The notes beneath the pieces were generated by a model, which did not search any database, was not told the origin of the DNA, and saw nothing but the letters and a program-made list of their open reading frames with translations. From positions 1 through 46,685 of the forward strand of contig NZ_JAABNO010000038.1 of assembly GCF_009928445.1 (NCBI RefSeq): 46,685 nucleotides of DNA, given 5' to 3'. Positions 7,975 through 15,177 of the stretch are shown here, piece after piece (position 1 is the stretch's first letter; each line of letters begins with the position of its first letter). The translations under genes and the position numbers were made by a program. Origin of the DNA: Clostridium sp. C8-1-8 (GTDB taxonomy: Bacteria > Bacillota > Clostridia > Clostridiales > Clostridiaceae).

Positions 7975-8652
7975 ATGAACACTGAAAATTTTACTGGCAA
8001 GGCAGAGGCCTATGCCAAAGGACGTCCAGGATATCCAAATGCGGCAATAGAAACAATAATAGGGCTTGCGCCATCGGGCACGGTATTTGCAGACATCGGC
8101 GCGGGAACAGGAAAATTCGCAGTGAAGCTTGCGGAGCGAGGCTACTCTGTGTTTGCTGTTGAGCCAAATGCAGATATGCGTGGGCAACTTGTCATTACGC
8201 TGGCACCTTTTGAAAATGCAAAGATTATTGATGGCACCGACGAAGCCACAACACTCCCAGATCACAGCATTGATATTATCACTGTAGCCCATGCGTTACA
8301 CTGGTTCAATCTGGATGCCTTTCGCTCAGAATGCCGGCGCATTGTTAGGCCTGGAGGATTGGTTATTGCTATTTACAACCATGAACCTGGCAAGGAAATG
8401 ACAGGTCTATACAAGCAGACCGTTGAAGCATTTTTTACAAAGCCTACAACTTGGGAATTTCAAAACTCAATTGAGTATACCCGAGATAACTGGCTGGCTT
8501 ACATCGCATCACAGGACGACAATCCACTGCCCACCGACCCAGGATATGACGCACATATTGCTGCAATAAACGCTGCGTTTGACCGTGATAGCGTAGACGG
8601 TCTGTTACACTGCCAAAGGGTGACGAAAGTATATGCTGAAAGGATAGAATAA
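7975..8652 (+). CDS. Class I SAM-dependent methyltransferase (type 11)
   Basis: 225 residues from ATG 7975, behind TTTGGAGGAGAT. SAM-binding motif I is VFADIGAGTGKFA (about residues 37-49), the acidic end of strand 2 is VFAVEPN, and motif post-I is DIITVAHALHWF. The C-terminal half (EFQNSIEYTRDNWLAYIASQ...) is typical of the family that methylates small metabolites. Its base composition differs from its neighbours: many G/C third positions (gcgccatcgggcacg, gcgggaacagg), which suggests a separate, recent origin. It sits directly behind a half repeat, with no recognisable promoter of its own. Confidence 0.85.
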   Translation: MNTENFTGKAEAYAKGRPGYPNAAIETIIGLAPSGTVFADIGAGTGKFAVKLAERGYSVFAVEPNADMRGQLVITLAPFENAKIIDGTDEATTLPDHSIDIITVAHALHWFNLDAFRSECRRIVRPGGLVIAIYNHEPGKEMTGLYKQTVEAFFTKPTTWEFQNSIEYTRDNWLAYIASQDDNPLPTDPGYDAHIAAINAAFDRDSVDGLLHCQRVTKVYAERIE

Positions 8653-8725
8653 AAAATTTAAAGCATAATAATAAATTTAATAGGAGCTATCTATCATTAG
8701 ATTAGTACACATTATGAAAAAATTC

Positions 8726-8857
8726 CATATGACTTACGAAATTTACAATACAAACAATGCTATTTGTAAACTGAATAATGTAGCAAAAAATATTTAAAAA
8801 CAACATTCTGTCTAAGATTTTCCTAGAGCTAGTTGGAATAATATTGAGTGGTTATAG
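8726..8857 (+). repeat. Cassette repeat, copy 6, left part (core half, interrupted)
   Basis: CCATATGACTTACGAAATTT, then TGCTATTTGTAAACTGAATA (boxA-like) and TTTTCCTAGAGCTAGTTGGA as in other copies. The match stops near 8857, where the -10 pair should be, and resumes at 9059 with TAATAATTAACACAGAATGG. About 200 bp of unrelated, hairpin-rich DNA lies in between. Confidence 0.8.
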
Positions 8858-9058
8858 TGTTCCTAACTCAACTATTAGTTATACGTGCCAGATAATCCCC
8901 AGAAGCCGTGATTATCGAACAAGTATAACTTAAGTTTCCATATAGGAACCTTATATAGGGTTCACGGCTCGAAGTTTAAGTTATACTAGCCGTTAAAGTC
9001 TTGCAAGATCTATTGCAAGTAAAACTCATAACTTAAAGTTTGATCTTGTAACCCTATA
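8858..9058 (-). repeat. Structured repeat S, copy 1, inserted into cassette repeat 6
   Basis: About 200 bp with nested inverted repeats: AGTTATAC...GTATAACT enclosing GATAATC (8891-8897) / GATTATC (8910-8916), then TATAACTTAA/TTAAGTTATA, and CTTGCAA (9000-9006) / TTGCAAG (9013-9019). Read on the minus strand its end, GGCACGTATAACTAATAGTT, matches the tails of two other copies near 25490 and 27395. It has no open frame; it is probably a non-autonomous mobile or structured-RNA element. Confidence 0.65.
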
Positions 9059-9083
9059 GTAATAATTAACACAGAATGGTAAT
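9059..9083 (+). repeat. Cassette repeat, copy 6, right end
   Basis: TAATAATTAACACAGAATGG is the conserved 3' end of the cassette core (compare 4514-4538 and 10991-11009). It is separated from the rest of the copy by the S element. Confidence 0.7.
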
Positions 9084-9114
9084 AAATCACGAAATAAATT
9101 GGAGGAGGATTATA

Positions 9115-9774
9115 ATGAGAATTTCTTTAAATGAACTATTAAATACTGAAGAATTAGATGAAAGAGCAATCTTTACAGGTGTTAAATACCCTTGGGAAGC
9201 CCTTACAAAAATCAGGGATTTCATTCTTGAATACGCCAAAAGTCTGCCAAGGGATTTTGAAAGAATAGAGGAATTTGTATGGGTTGGCAAAGGCACTACT
9301 ATAGAAAAAAGTGTTCTTATAAAAGGTCCAGCGATCATCGGCTATAATTGCGAAATCAGACATTCTGCTTACCTTAGAGACAATGTTATCATTGGTAATG
9401 AGGTTATAGTTGGAAACTCAACTGAAATTAAAAATTCAATCCTTTTTAACAAAACGCAGGTTCCCCATTACAATTATGTTGGTGATTCAATATTAGGGTA
9501 TAAAGCCCATTTAGGTGCAGGCGCAATAACATCCAATTTAAAGTCCGATGGAACATTAGTAAAAGTAAAATACGGTACAGATATTATTGAAACTGGTTTA
9601 AGGAAATTTGGTGCAATTGTAGGCGATTTATCAGAAGTAGGATGTAATTCAGTTTTAAACCCAGGAACAATAATAGGAAAGGATAGTATTATTTATCCGT
9701 TAAGTTCTGTAAGGGGGTATATCCCAGAGAAGAGTATTTTGAAAAATAATGGTGAAATTGTTGATAGAAAATAA
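9115..9774 (+). CDS. Left-handed beta-helix (hexapeptide) sugar-nucleotide acyltransferase-like protein
   Basis: 219 residues from ATG 9115, behind TTGGAGGAGGAT. From about residue 60 the sequence shows hexapeptide-repeat periodicity with I/V/L every six residues (IEKSVLIKGPAIIGYNCEIR, IIGNEVIVGNSTEIKNSILF). This is the parallel beta-helix of GlmU/LpxA-type enzymes. HYNYVGDSILGYKAHLGAGA strongly resembles the acetyltransferase active-site region of GlmU, where the His and the GAG turn matter. There is no nucleotidyltransferase domain; the first 55 residues are a short helical cap. The role may be transfer of an acyl group to an amino sugar or nucleotide sugar. Confidence 0.75.
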   Translation: MRISLNELLNTEELDERAIFTGVKYPWEALTKIRDFILEYAKSLPRDFERIEEFVWVGKGTTIEKSVLIKGPAIIGYNCEIRHSAYLRDNVIIGNEVIVGNSTEIKNSILFNKTQVPHYNYVGDSILGYKAHLGAGAITSNLKSDGTLVKVKYGTDIIETGLRKFGAIVGDLSEVGCNSVLNPGTIIGKDSIIYPLSSVRGYIPEKSILKNNGEIVDRK

Positions 9775-9853
9775 AGTCGGGGAATCAGAATATCCTATTA
9801 TTGCAGAAGTGAATTTTACTCTATCTTAATTCTAATTTTTCTAAAAATGTGCA

Positions 9854-9881
9854 TTAAGGGAACTTCAACAAGTTCCCTTAA
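9854..9881 (+). terminator. Intrinsic terminator after the beta-helix gene
   Basis: Perfect stem TTAAGGGAACT / AGTTCCCTTAA with a six-base loop, followed by AAAG rather than a clean T-run. It can fold on either strand. The rest of 9775-10152 holds no gene that I can see. Confidence 0.6.
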
Positions 9882-10059
9882 AAAGTTGAATATTATCAAA
9901 ACTTTTCTTTAACATACCCAAAATATTTGATACAGATAAGCAATAATGAAGGCTAAAGACTTTATAGCTCAAACCAGTGTAGCATATTAGTATAACAAAG
10001 TAAAAGATTTAAAGAATAGAGATCCAACGTATATAGCGTGTGTTATATATTGTAAATTA

Positions 10060-10068
10060 TGTTATAAT
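10060..10068 (+). promoter_or_regulatory. Extended -10 promoter of the methyltransferase gene
   Basis: TGTTATAAT, a TG-N-TATAAT extended -10, lies about 85 bases before ATG 10153. No cassette repeat occurs between 9775 and 10152, so this unit appears to use its own promoter. Confidence 0.5.
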
Positions 10069-10152
10069 AAGCATTACGTAAAGCTATAATCTAATAAATA
10101 ATGGTAAATTAATATGAGTTAAAGGTGATGAATATCATTGGGGGGAATCTGT

Positions 10153-10818
10153 ATGAGTAACAATATAGAAATTGTAAAAAAGCTATATTCTCAGGAACCT
10201 GCAATAAAGGGTATGCGAGATTATACTAATAAGAAGTTGAAGATTTGGGAAAACGAAGTAGTTTCTTATTTTTCGGTTAAATCAAAGGTTCTCGATATAG
10301 GTTGTGGCATGGGAAGAGAAGCATTTTGCCTGTATGATAGAGGCTTTAGAGTTACAGCTATTGATATTTCTGAAAAGGTTATAGAACCTGCCAGACAATT
10401 TGCTTTAGAAAGCAAACGAGATATTGAATTTTTACTAACTAATGGACTAGACTTACCTTTTGAAAGTGATACCTTTGATGTTGTAATAATATGGGCACAG
10501 ACTTTTGGTCTTTTTTATGAAGAGGAGAACAAATTACGTATTTTAAAAGAATGCAACAGGGTTTTAAAGAGTAATGGAATACTTAGTTTTTCTGGCCATG
10601 ATAAAGAATATTTAGAAGAGAACTACTCACAGTATCTTGATGGTAAGAAGTTCTTTGCTTATGCAGATACAGATTGCTATTGGGAAGCCTTTACCATAAA
10701 TGAAATAACAGATTTAGCACAAAGAACAGGATTTACAGTTTTGGAGTGTAAAAGAGGCTTGGTTTATAAGGAAGAAGATGGCCCGATACTTCATTGCGTA
10801 TGCAGAAAATCAGTATAA
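10153..10818 (+). CDS. Class I SAM-dependent methyltransferase
   Basis: 221 residues from ATG 10153; GGGGGGAAT lies 7-12 bases upstream. Motif I is KVLDIGCGMGREAF (about residues 45-58). Asp in VTAIDIS binds the SAM ribose, and FDVVIIWAQTFGLF is motif post-I. NRVLKSNGILSFSGH is motif III. Glu/Asp-rich sequence follows motif post-I. The family modifies small molecules or proteins; the target is unknown. It is the only array gene with neither half of the cassette repeat immediately upstream, though copy 7 follows it. Confidence 0.85.
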   Translation: MSNNIEIVKKLYSQEPAIKGMRDYTNKKLKIWENEVVSYFSVKSKVLDIGCGMGREAFCLYDRGFRVTAIDISEKVIEPARQFALESKRDIEFLLTNGLDLPFESDTFDVVIIWAQTFGLFYEEENKLRILKECNRVLKSNGILSFSGHDKEYLEENYSQYLDGKKFFAYADTDCYWEAFTINEITDLAQRTGFTVLECKRGLVYKEEDGPILHCVCRKSV

Positions 10819-10861
10819 TAAAGTTTTAAGTTAGGTAACTTTATTCTTATATTGCTATGTA

Positions 10862-11009
10862 ACTTTTGAAATTTAGAATACCAACAATGCTCTCCGAAAA
10901 TTGAATAATGCAGTGAATAAATTATTTTGGAAAAGCCTTCTGGATACGGTCTTTCTAGAGGTAATTGGTATCATGGGGTGTGATCAGGGATAATTAATAG
11001 AGAATGGTA
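10862..11009 (+). repeat. Cassette repeat, copy 7 (core half)
   Basis: TGCTCTCCGAAAATTGAATA (boxA-like), ATGCAGTGAATAAATTATTT, hairpin GGAAAAGCC (10929-10937) / GGTCTTTC (10948-10955), degenerate -10 pair TATCATGGGGTGTGAT, and end AGAGAATGGTA. The lead-in TTATATTGCTATGTAACTT is shared with copy 8. Confidence 0.85.
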
Positions 11010-11050
11010 AGATATTGCGAACAAGATTATTTATATTTTGGGGAGAGAAA

Positions 11051-11590
11051 ATGATGATAATATGGATAAATGGTTCTTTTGGAATTGGAAAAACAACGAT
11101 ATCAAATGAGTTAAATAAAAAAATGATAAATTCCTTTATATATGACCCTGAAATGGCAGGAGAATTCATTTGGAATAATTCACCTGATTGTATAAGTAGA
11201 AAAGGAGACTTTCAAGATATACCATTGTGGCGTGAGTTTAATTATAAGATGTTAAAATATTTGCACGAAAATTATTCTGGAACAATAATCGTTCCAATGA
11301 CTTTAGTAAATAAAGTGTATTATAGTGAAATTGTTGATAAATTGAATGCTGATGGTGTTCCTGTTCATCATTATATTTTAGAAGGTTCAAAATCTACTAT
11401 ATTGAATAGATTGTTAAAAAGAGGTGAAGTAGATAATTCATGGGCTTCTCAGCAAATAGATAGATGTTTAACTGCATTTGAAAAGGACATTAAAGGAATT
11501 AAAATTGATACAAATAATTTGAGTATAGAAGAAGTAGTTATGTTTATCTTAGAAAGGAGTTATGGTCATACAAATTCTCAATATGAATAG
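11051..11590 (+). CDS. tmrB: TmrB-like tunicamycin-resistance P-loop protein
   Basis: 179 residues from ATG 11051, behind GGGGAGAG. The Walker A loop is IIWINGSFGIGKTTIS (residues 3-18). The order of further blocks, FIYDPEMAG, DFQDIPLWREFNYKML, GTIIVPMTLVN, VHHYILEGSKSTILNRLLKR, SWASQQIDRCL and TDNL-like IDTNNLSIEEV, closely follows Bacillus TmrB as I remember it. TmrB is an ATP-binding protein that lowers sensitivity to the nucleoside antibiotic tunicamycin. The match extends well beyond the P-loop, so I am fairly confident of the family, less so of the specificity. A self-contained unit between repeat copies 7 and 8. Confidence 0.8.
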   Translation: MMIIWINGSFGIGKTTISNELNKKMINSFIYDPEMAGEFIWNNSPDCISRKGDFQDIPLWREFNYKMLKYLHENYSGTIIVPMTLVNKVYYSEIVDKLNADGVPVHHYILEGSKSTILNRLLKRGEVDNSWASQQIDRCLTAFEKDIKGIKIDTNNLSIEEVVMFILERSYGHTNSQYE

Positions 11591-11618
11591 AACTTATAGT
11601 TAAGATACTACGGAATCT

Positions 11619-11783
11619 TATTATATTGCTATGTAACTTGCTTAATTTAGAATGCAAACAATGCTTTCCGAAAATTAAATAATGCAGTGAATAAATTATT
11701 TTGAAACAGCCTTAGGGATAGGGTCTTTCTATAGGTAATTGGTATTATGTGGTGTAATCGGTGATAATTAATAGAGAATGGTA
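11619..11783 (+). repeat. Cassette repeat, copy 8 (core half)
   Basis: Lead-in ATCTTATTATATTGCTATGT, TGCTTTCCGAAAATTAAATA (boxA-like), ATGCAGTGAATAAATTATTT, hairpin GAAACAGCC (11703-11711) / GGTCTTTC (11722-11729), -10 pair TATTATGTGGTGTAAT, and end AGAGAATGGTA. It is the closest relative of copy 7. Confidence 0.85.
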
Positions 11784-11826
11784 ATTTAGGGCGAATTAGT
11801 TATATAGCATTTATGGAGGAGTGTTA

Positions 11827-12381
11827 GTGATTAATAAAAGATTATTCAAGAAGTTTCCTTGCTTATATTGTGGTAGTTTTACATTAAGAGAGTTAAAAAT
11901 AAATGACTCCAAGGAATTATTCGAGATATACTCCGATTATGAAAATGTAAACTTTATTACAGTTAATATACACAACACATCAGAAGAAACAAAAGAAATG
12001 ATAAAGAGATTACTATATGAATATGACAATGGAATTTCTGTTTACTGGGTTATAGCCTTTAATCATAGTGATAAACTCATTGGGTTTGTTGCTATCCATA
12101 AGATTGATTATATAAATAGTACAGCGAGGATAGCATATATTTTGAACAAGAAATATTGGGGGCAAGGTATTGCTAAGAAAGCAATTAAAAAGATAACAGA
12201 ACTCATTTTGGAAGAAACTCAAATTAATAGGATTGAAGCAACTATTAAGCCTAATAATATTCCATCACTAAGGTGCATTAAAAATGCAGGATATACTTTA
12301 GAATCTAAAATCTCAGGATATGTCTCTGATACAGAAGCGGATAGTATAAGAACTAGATTTCTTTGTGTCAAAACAATATAA
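11827..12381 (+). CDS. GNAT N-acetyltransferase, RimJ/RimL type
   Basis: 184 residues. I take GTG 11827, six bases after TGGAGGA; GTG 11821 would overlap that site. FTLRELKINDSKELFEIYSD is the typical start of this subfamily. ARIAYILNKKYWGQGIAKKA is the central strand plus the acetyl-CoA loop (W-G-Q-G-I-A), and NRIEATIKPNNIPSLRCIKNAGY is the C-terminal N-x-x-S...G-Y signature. RimJ-like enzymes acetylate protein N-termini or small amines and include several antibiotic-modifying members. Unit between repeat copy 8 and the small barstar-like fragment. Confidence 0.85.
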   Translation: MINKRLFKKFPCLYCGSFTLRELKINDSKELFEIYSDYENVNFITVNIHNTSEETKEMIKRLLYEYDNGISVYWVIAFNHSDKLIGFVAIHKIDYINSTARIAYILNKKYWGQGIAKKAIKKITELILEETQINRIEATIKPNNIPSLRCIKNAGYTLESKISGYVSDTEADSIRTRFLCVKTI

Positions 12382-12437
12382 AATTTGTTACGGAATTGTA
12401 GATAAGAACGAAATGGAATGTTTATAGGAGAAAGTTA

Positions 12438-12614
12438 ATGAACAAGGAGCAATATAAAACAATAACAAATAAAATTTGGTTCAAATTATTAGTGGATGGA
12501 GTTTCTAAACTTTATACGAAACATGAAGTTCTTGAAAAGTATATTGGATCTTTAGAAACAGAAGGTTTCGACATTTACTACTTTGATTGTAATTGCTGGA
12601 AAAGTGTGAACTGA
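12438..12614 (+). CDS. Small protein, possibly an N-terminal fragment of a barstar-type inhibitor
   Basis: 58 codons with TATAGGAG before the ATG: MNKEQYKTITNKIWFKLLVD... ending FDIYYFDCNCWKSVN. As I remember it, the pattern 'EVLEKYI..LE..GF.IY.FDC..W' opens some Firmicute barstar-family proteins, which continue with a block like FPDYYGNNLDAL that binds the ribonuclease. That second half is absent here: a stop follows at once and the next gene begins within 30 bases. It may therefore be a decayed inhibitor or a new short protein. No partner ribonuclease gene is visible nearby. Confidence 0.4.
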   Translation: MNKEQYKTITNKIWFKLLVDGVSKLYTKHEVLEKYIGSLETEGFDIYYFDCNCWKSVN

Positions 12615-12642
12615 AGATTATAAATATAAGGTGGTAAAAAAC

Positions 12643-13101
12643 ATGAAAGTAAGAAAAATCGTTAAAGAGGATATTGACCTCCTCATAAAGATCCGTATGG
12701 ACTATCTGGCTTTAGAAAAAGGCGTGTGTTCTTCGGAAGAAGTGCAAGATATTAGAACCAAGTTAGAAGAATATTTTACTCAACATCTTAACAAGGGATT
12801 CATTGCTATCATAGCCGAGAATGAAAATGAAGTGTTAGCAACTGCATTTATGTCAATCGTGGAAAGACCTCCGATAATAGCTTTTTCATCATATCTTGTG
12901 GGCACGGTATACAATGTTTTTACATACCCTAAATATAGAGGAAAAGGCATTGCAACGAAAGTTATGACTGAACTTTTATCGGAAGCAAAGCTATTAGGCG
13001 TTGCTGCAGTTGATTTAATGTCCACTGAAGAAGGAAAACAGTTGTATGCAAATCTCGGATTTCGAGTATCGAATTATACATCAATTAATAAGTTACTATA
13101 A
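12643..13101 (+). CDS. GNAT-family N-acetyltransferase
   Basis: 152 residues from ATG 12643, behind AAGGTGG. MKVRKIVKEDIDLLIKIRMDYL is the standard N-terminal strand-helix. VYTHPKYR is represented by VFTYPKYRGKGIATKVMTEL, a textbook R-G-x-G-x-A/G acetyl-CoA loop. GVAAVDLMSTEEGKQLYANLGFRVSN is the C-terminal half with the conserved YxxLGF. It lies only 28 bases after the barstar-like fragment with no repeat between them, so the two may be co-transcribed or the fragment may have been trimmed by the event that placed this gene here. Confidence 0.85.
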   Translation: MKVRKIVKEDIDLLIKIRMDYLALEKGVCSSEEVQDIRTKLEEYFTQHLNKGFIAIIAENENEVLATAFMSIVERPPIIAFSSYLVGTVYNVFTYPKYRGKGIATKVMTELLSEAKLLGVAAVDLMSTEEGKQLYANLGFRVSNYTSINKLL

Positions 13102-13153
13102 CTCCTGAGAAATAAGCGTAATCAGAAGCATAGTTACTTTGCATTCTGAAAAA

Positions 13154-13300
13154 GATTACGTAACTTGCAAAATTTAGAATACCAATAATGATCCCTAAAA
13201 ACTGAATAATGCAGTGAATAAATTATTTTGAAACACTCTTCAGTCTACAGTTTTCCTAGGAACAATTGGTATAATACGGTATAATTAAGACGAAATGGTA
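13154..13300 (+). repeat. Cassette repeat, copy 9 (core half)
   Basis: GTAACTTGCAAAATTTAGAA, then TGATCCCTAAAAACTGAATA (boxA-like), hairpin GAAACACT (13230-13237) / AGTTTTC (13249-13255), and a clean tandem -10 TATAATACGGTATAAT with TGG before the first (TATAAT 13270-13275). It ends GAAATGGTA. It precedes the Ntn-hydrolase gene. Confidence 0.87.
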
Positions 13301-13443
13301 GTGGTTTCCGTAGGAACAGTTAGATATAATGAATTAGGTAAATTATAGACTCCATTGTTTATATATGTAGTCTATCTATAAAATAAATGAAATTAATCGA
13401 TGTACAAGCAAGTACACGAGATTATATACAGGAGGTTTCTAAA

Positions 13444-14265
13444 ATGTGCACAAGCTTTGCAGTATATGGTCAAAACAATCCAATTTATGGCATGAATTTT
13501 GATTCAGATGACATTGATTTAAAGCTAAATATTCATAATTATGCTGATAGTGATGTTTTTTACTTTTCAGGATTAATGGATAATATTTATAGAGATATTG
13601 CTGGTATTAATAGTAATGGCTTATTTATATGTAGCCAAGCGTTAGAATATGGCCCAAATTTTCAACCATGTAGTAACGAAAATAATGTATTTGCTTTTGA
13701 TGTCATTGAAGAATCATTAAGGGGAGGGGACAAAGTATCAGATTTTTTAGATATTTTAAATAATAGAAATGCTTTCTTTTCTACAAACCCCTTTTTTCCT
13801 AATATGGGCTTACATACTATAATTGCAGATAAATACGGTGATGCTGTAATTCTCGAAGAGGGAATAAATACTAATGTTATAAGTAAAATAGATGGCAAAT
13901 TTATTGTTATGACAAATTTCCCAAATGGCAATTTTGAAAAACAAAAATTTGACGAAGTTTACGGATGTGGTGCTGATAGATATATAGAAGCATATAAGAA
14001 TATAAATGATAAAATCAATAACTTTGGAATAAATGATGCTTTTGACGTCTTAAGAAGAACGTGTCAGGATACAACTCTTTGTTCTATAGTATTTGAACCA
14101 TTAAAATCGGAAGCATATATTTGCTTTAAAATTGATTTTGATAAAAAGTGGAAAGTGTCAATAAAAGAAAAAACAATTCACTCTTTGAACGGATTTAATA
14201 ATAACAATTCAATTATTTTTACCTCTGAAGGAGTAAGTGTTAAACAGCTTTATAAATTTTACTAA
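13444..14265 (+). CDS. Choloylglycine hydrolase/penicillin acylase-like Ntn hydrolase
   Basis: 273 residues. The ATG at 13444 follows ACAGGAGGT and is at once followed by Cys (MCTSFAVYG), so removal of Met would expose the N-terminal cysteine nucleophile of this Ntn family. The longer frame from 13387 would hide it. Further family marks are IYGMNFD (Asn-Phe-Asp near residue 20), NGLFICSQ, and an Arg near the C-terminal half (LRRTCQDTTLCSIVFEP). Such enzymes cleave linear amide bonds, e.g. bile salts, penicillin V or acyl-homoserine lactones. No signal peptide is seen, so it should be cytoplasmic. Confidence 0.75.
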   Translation: MCTSFAVYGQNNPIYGMNFDSDDIDLKLNIHNYADSDVFYFSGLMDNIYRDIAGINSNGLFICSQALEYGPNFQPCSNENNVFAFDVIEESLRGGDKVSDFLDILNNRNAFFSTNPFFPNMGLHTIIADKYGDAVILEEGINTNVISKIDGKFIVMTNFPNGNFEKQKFDEVYGCGADRYIEAYKNINDKINNFGINDAFDVLRRTCQDTTLCSIVFEPLKSEAYICFKIDFDKKWKVSIKEKTIHSLNGFNNNNSIIFTSEGVSVKQLYKFY

Positions 14266-14362
14266 TAATGAAAATTGGCACAGTCTGGTACTTGAGTACG
14301 AAATAGTGATTATATGAGAATAGAGTATTTAGATAATTTATAATTTCGGAGGTTGATATATT

Positions 14363-14923
14363 TTGCAAAAGATAGTCTTTATGCTACATAGCGAACCTGA
14401 TTACTCATTTGTTGAGGAAAAGAAATACATAGGCCATGGGATAGATTTAGCCCAACTTACCGAAAATGGTATACGAATTGCTGAAAATGCTTCGTTGGAC
14501 AGTAGATTAAATAATGCGGATATAATTGTTTCTTCTCCGTATACACGAGCCTTGCAAACAGCAGCAATTATATCAAAAAACAGACAATTGAACATAAAAA
14601 TAGAACTTGATCTACATGAATGGATGCCGGACTTGTCTTTTCAATATTCATCTAAAGAGCAAGTTTCGAATGCAAATAGACAATGCAAAGAACATAAGGG
14701 AATTTGTCCAAGCGATAGTGACATAAAGTTTGAGAACCTAGAGGATGTCTTTAGACGAGCTAAAAAGGCTCTTTTAAAGTATAGCAGTTATAAGAAAATC
14801 ATTGTAGTGACACATGAAATTGTTATACGACGATTTTCTTGTGAACCCAATATACCTTTTTGCGGAATATCAGAGATTGACTTTGACGAGTCATTTATAT
14901 GCACCGAATTTCAAAACCTGTAA
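14363..14923 (+). CDS. Histidine phosphatase-like protein with altered RHG motif
   Basis: 186 residues starting at TTG 14363, placed nine bases after CGGAGG. It has the layout of the phosphoglycerate mutase-like superfamily: a first strand ending in the catalytic His (IVFMLHSEPDY, His9), then ADIIVSSPYTRALQTAAI with the conserved Arg, then IIVVTHEIVIRRF with the second His. The usual RHG is LHS here, so the Arg that grips the phosphate before His9 is missing. Activity is therefore uncertain. A protein with the right fold but a changed pocket is the safest reading. It follows the Ntn-hydrolase by 97 bases without a repeat. Confidence 0.65.
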   Translation: MQKIVFMLHSEPDYSFVEEKKYIGHGIDLAQLTENGIRIAENASLDSRLNNADIIVSSPYTRALQTAAIISKNRQLNIKIELDLHEWMPDLSFQYSSKEQVSNANRQCKEHKGICPSDSDIKFENLEDVFRRAKKALLKYSSYKKIIVVTHEIVIRRFSCEPNIPFCGISEIDFDESFICTEFQNL

Positions 14924-14975
14924 GAAGTAGCTAATAAACATGATTTGAAGCATGGGTACTTGGCATTATGAAAAT

Positions 14976-15124
14976 AAGACGAAGTAACTTGCGAAATTTA
15001 GAATACCAACAATAATCCTTGAAAACTGAATAATGCAGTGAAAGAATTATTTTGAAACACTCCTCAGACTACGATTTTCCTAGAATTAATTGGTATAATA
15101 AGGTATAATTAAGACAGAATGGTA
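14976..15124 (+). repeat. Cassette repeat, copy 10 (core half)
   Basis: GAAGTAACTTGCGAAATTTA, then TAATCCTTGAAAACTGAATA (boxA-like), ATGCAGTGAAAGAATTATTT, GAAACACT / GATTTTCC arms (pairing weaker than in copy 9), clean tandem -10 TATAATAAGGTATAAT, and end AGAATGGTA. It precedes the last acetyltransferase of the array. Confidence 0.87.
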
Positions 15125-15177
15125 GAATGATGTAAAAAAAGAAAATTTGTATTATATACATGATGAGGAGGATTTTT

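Noticed and set aside
7939..8292. 117-codon minus-strand frame over the methyltransferase
   Set aside because: It is opposite a clear methyltransferase. The long antisense frame is a by-product of that gene's higher GC content.
3720..15040. rRNA operon fragments
   Set aside because: The boxA-like words and GAATAATG context resemble rRNA spacers, but no 16S, 23S, 5S or tRNA sequence was seen next to any of them.
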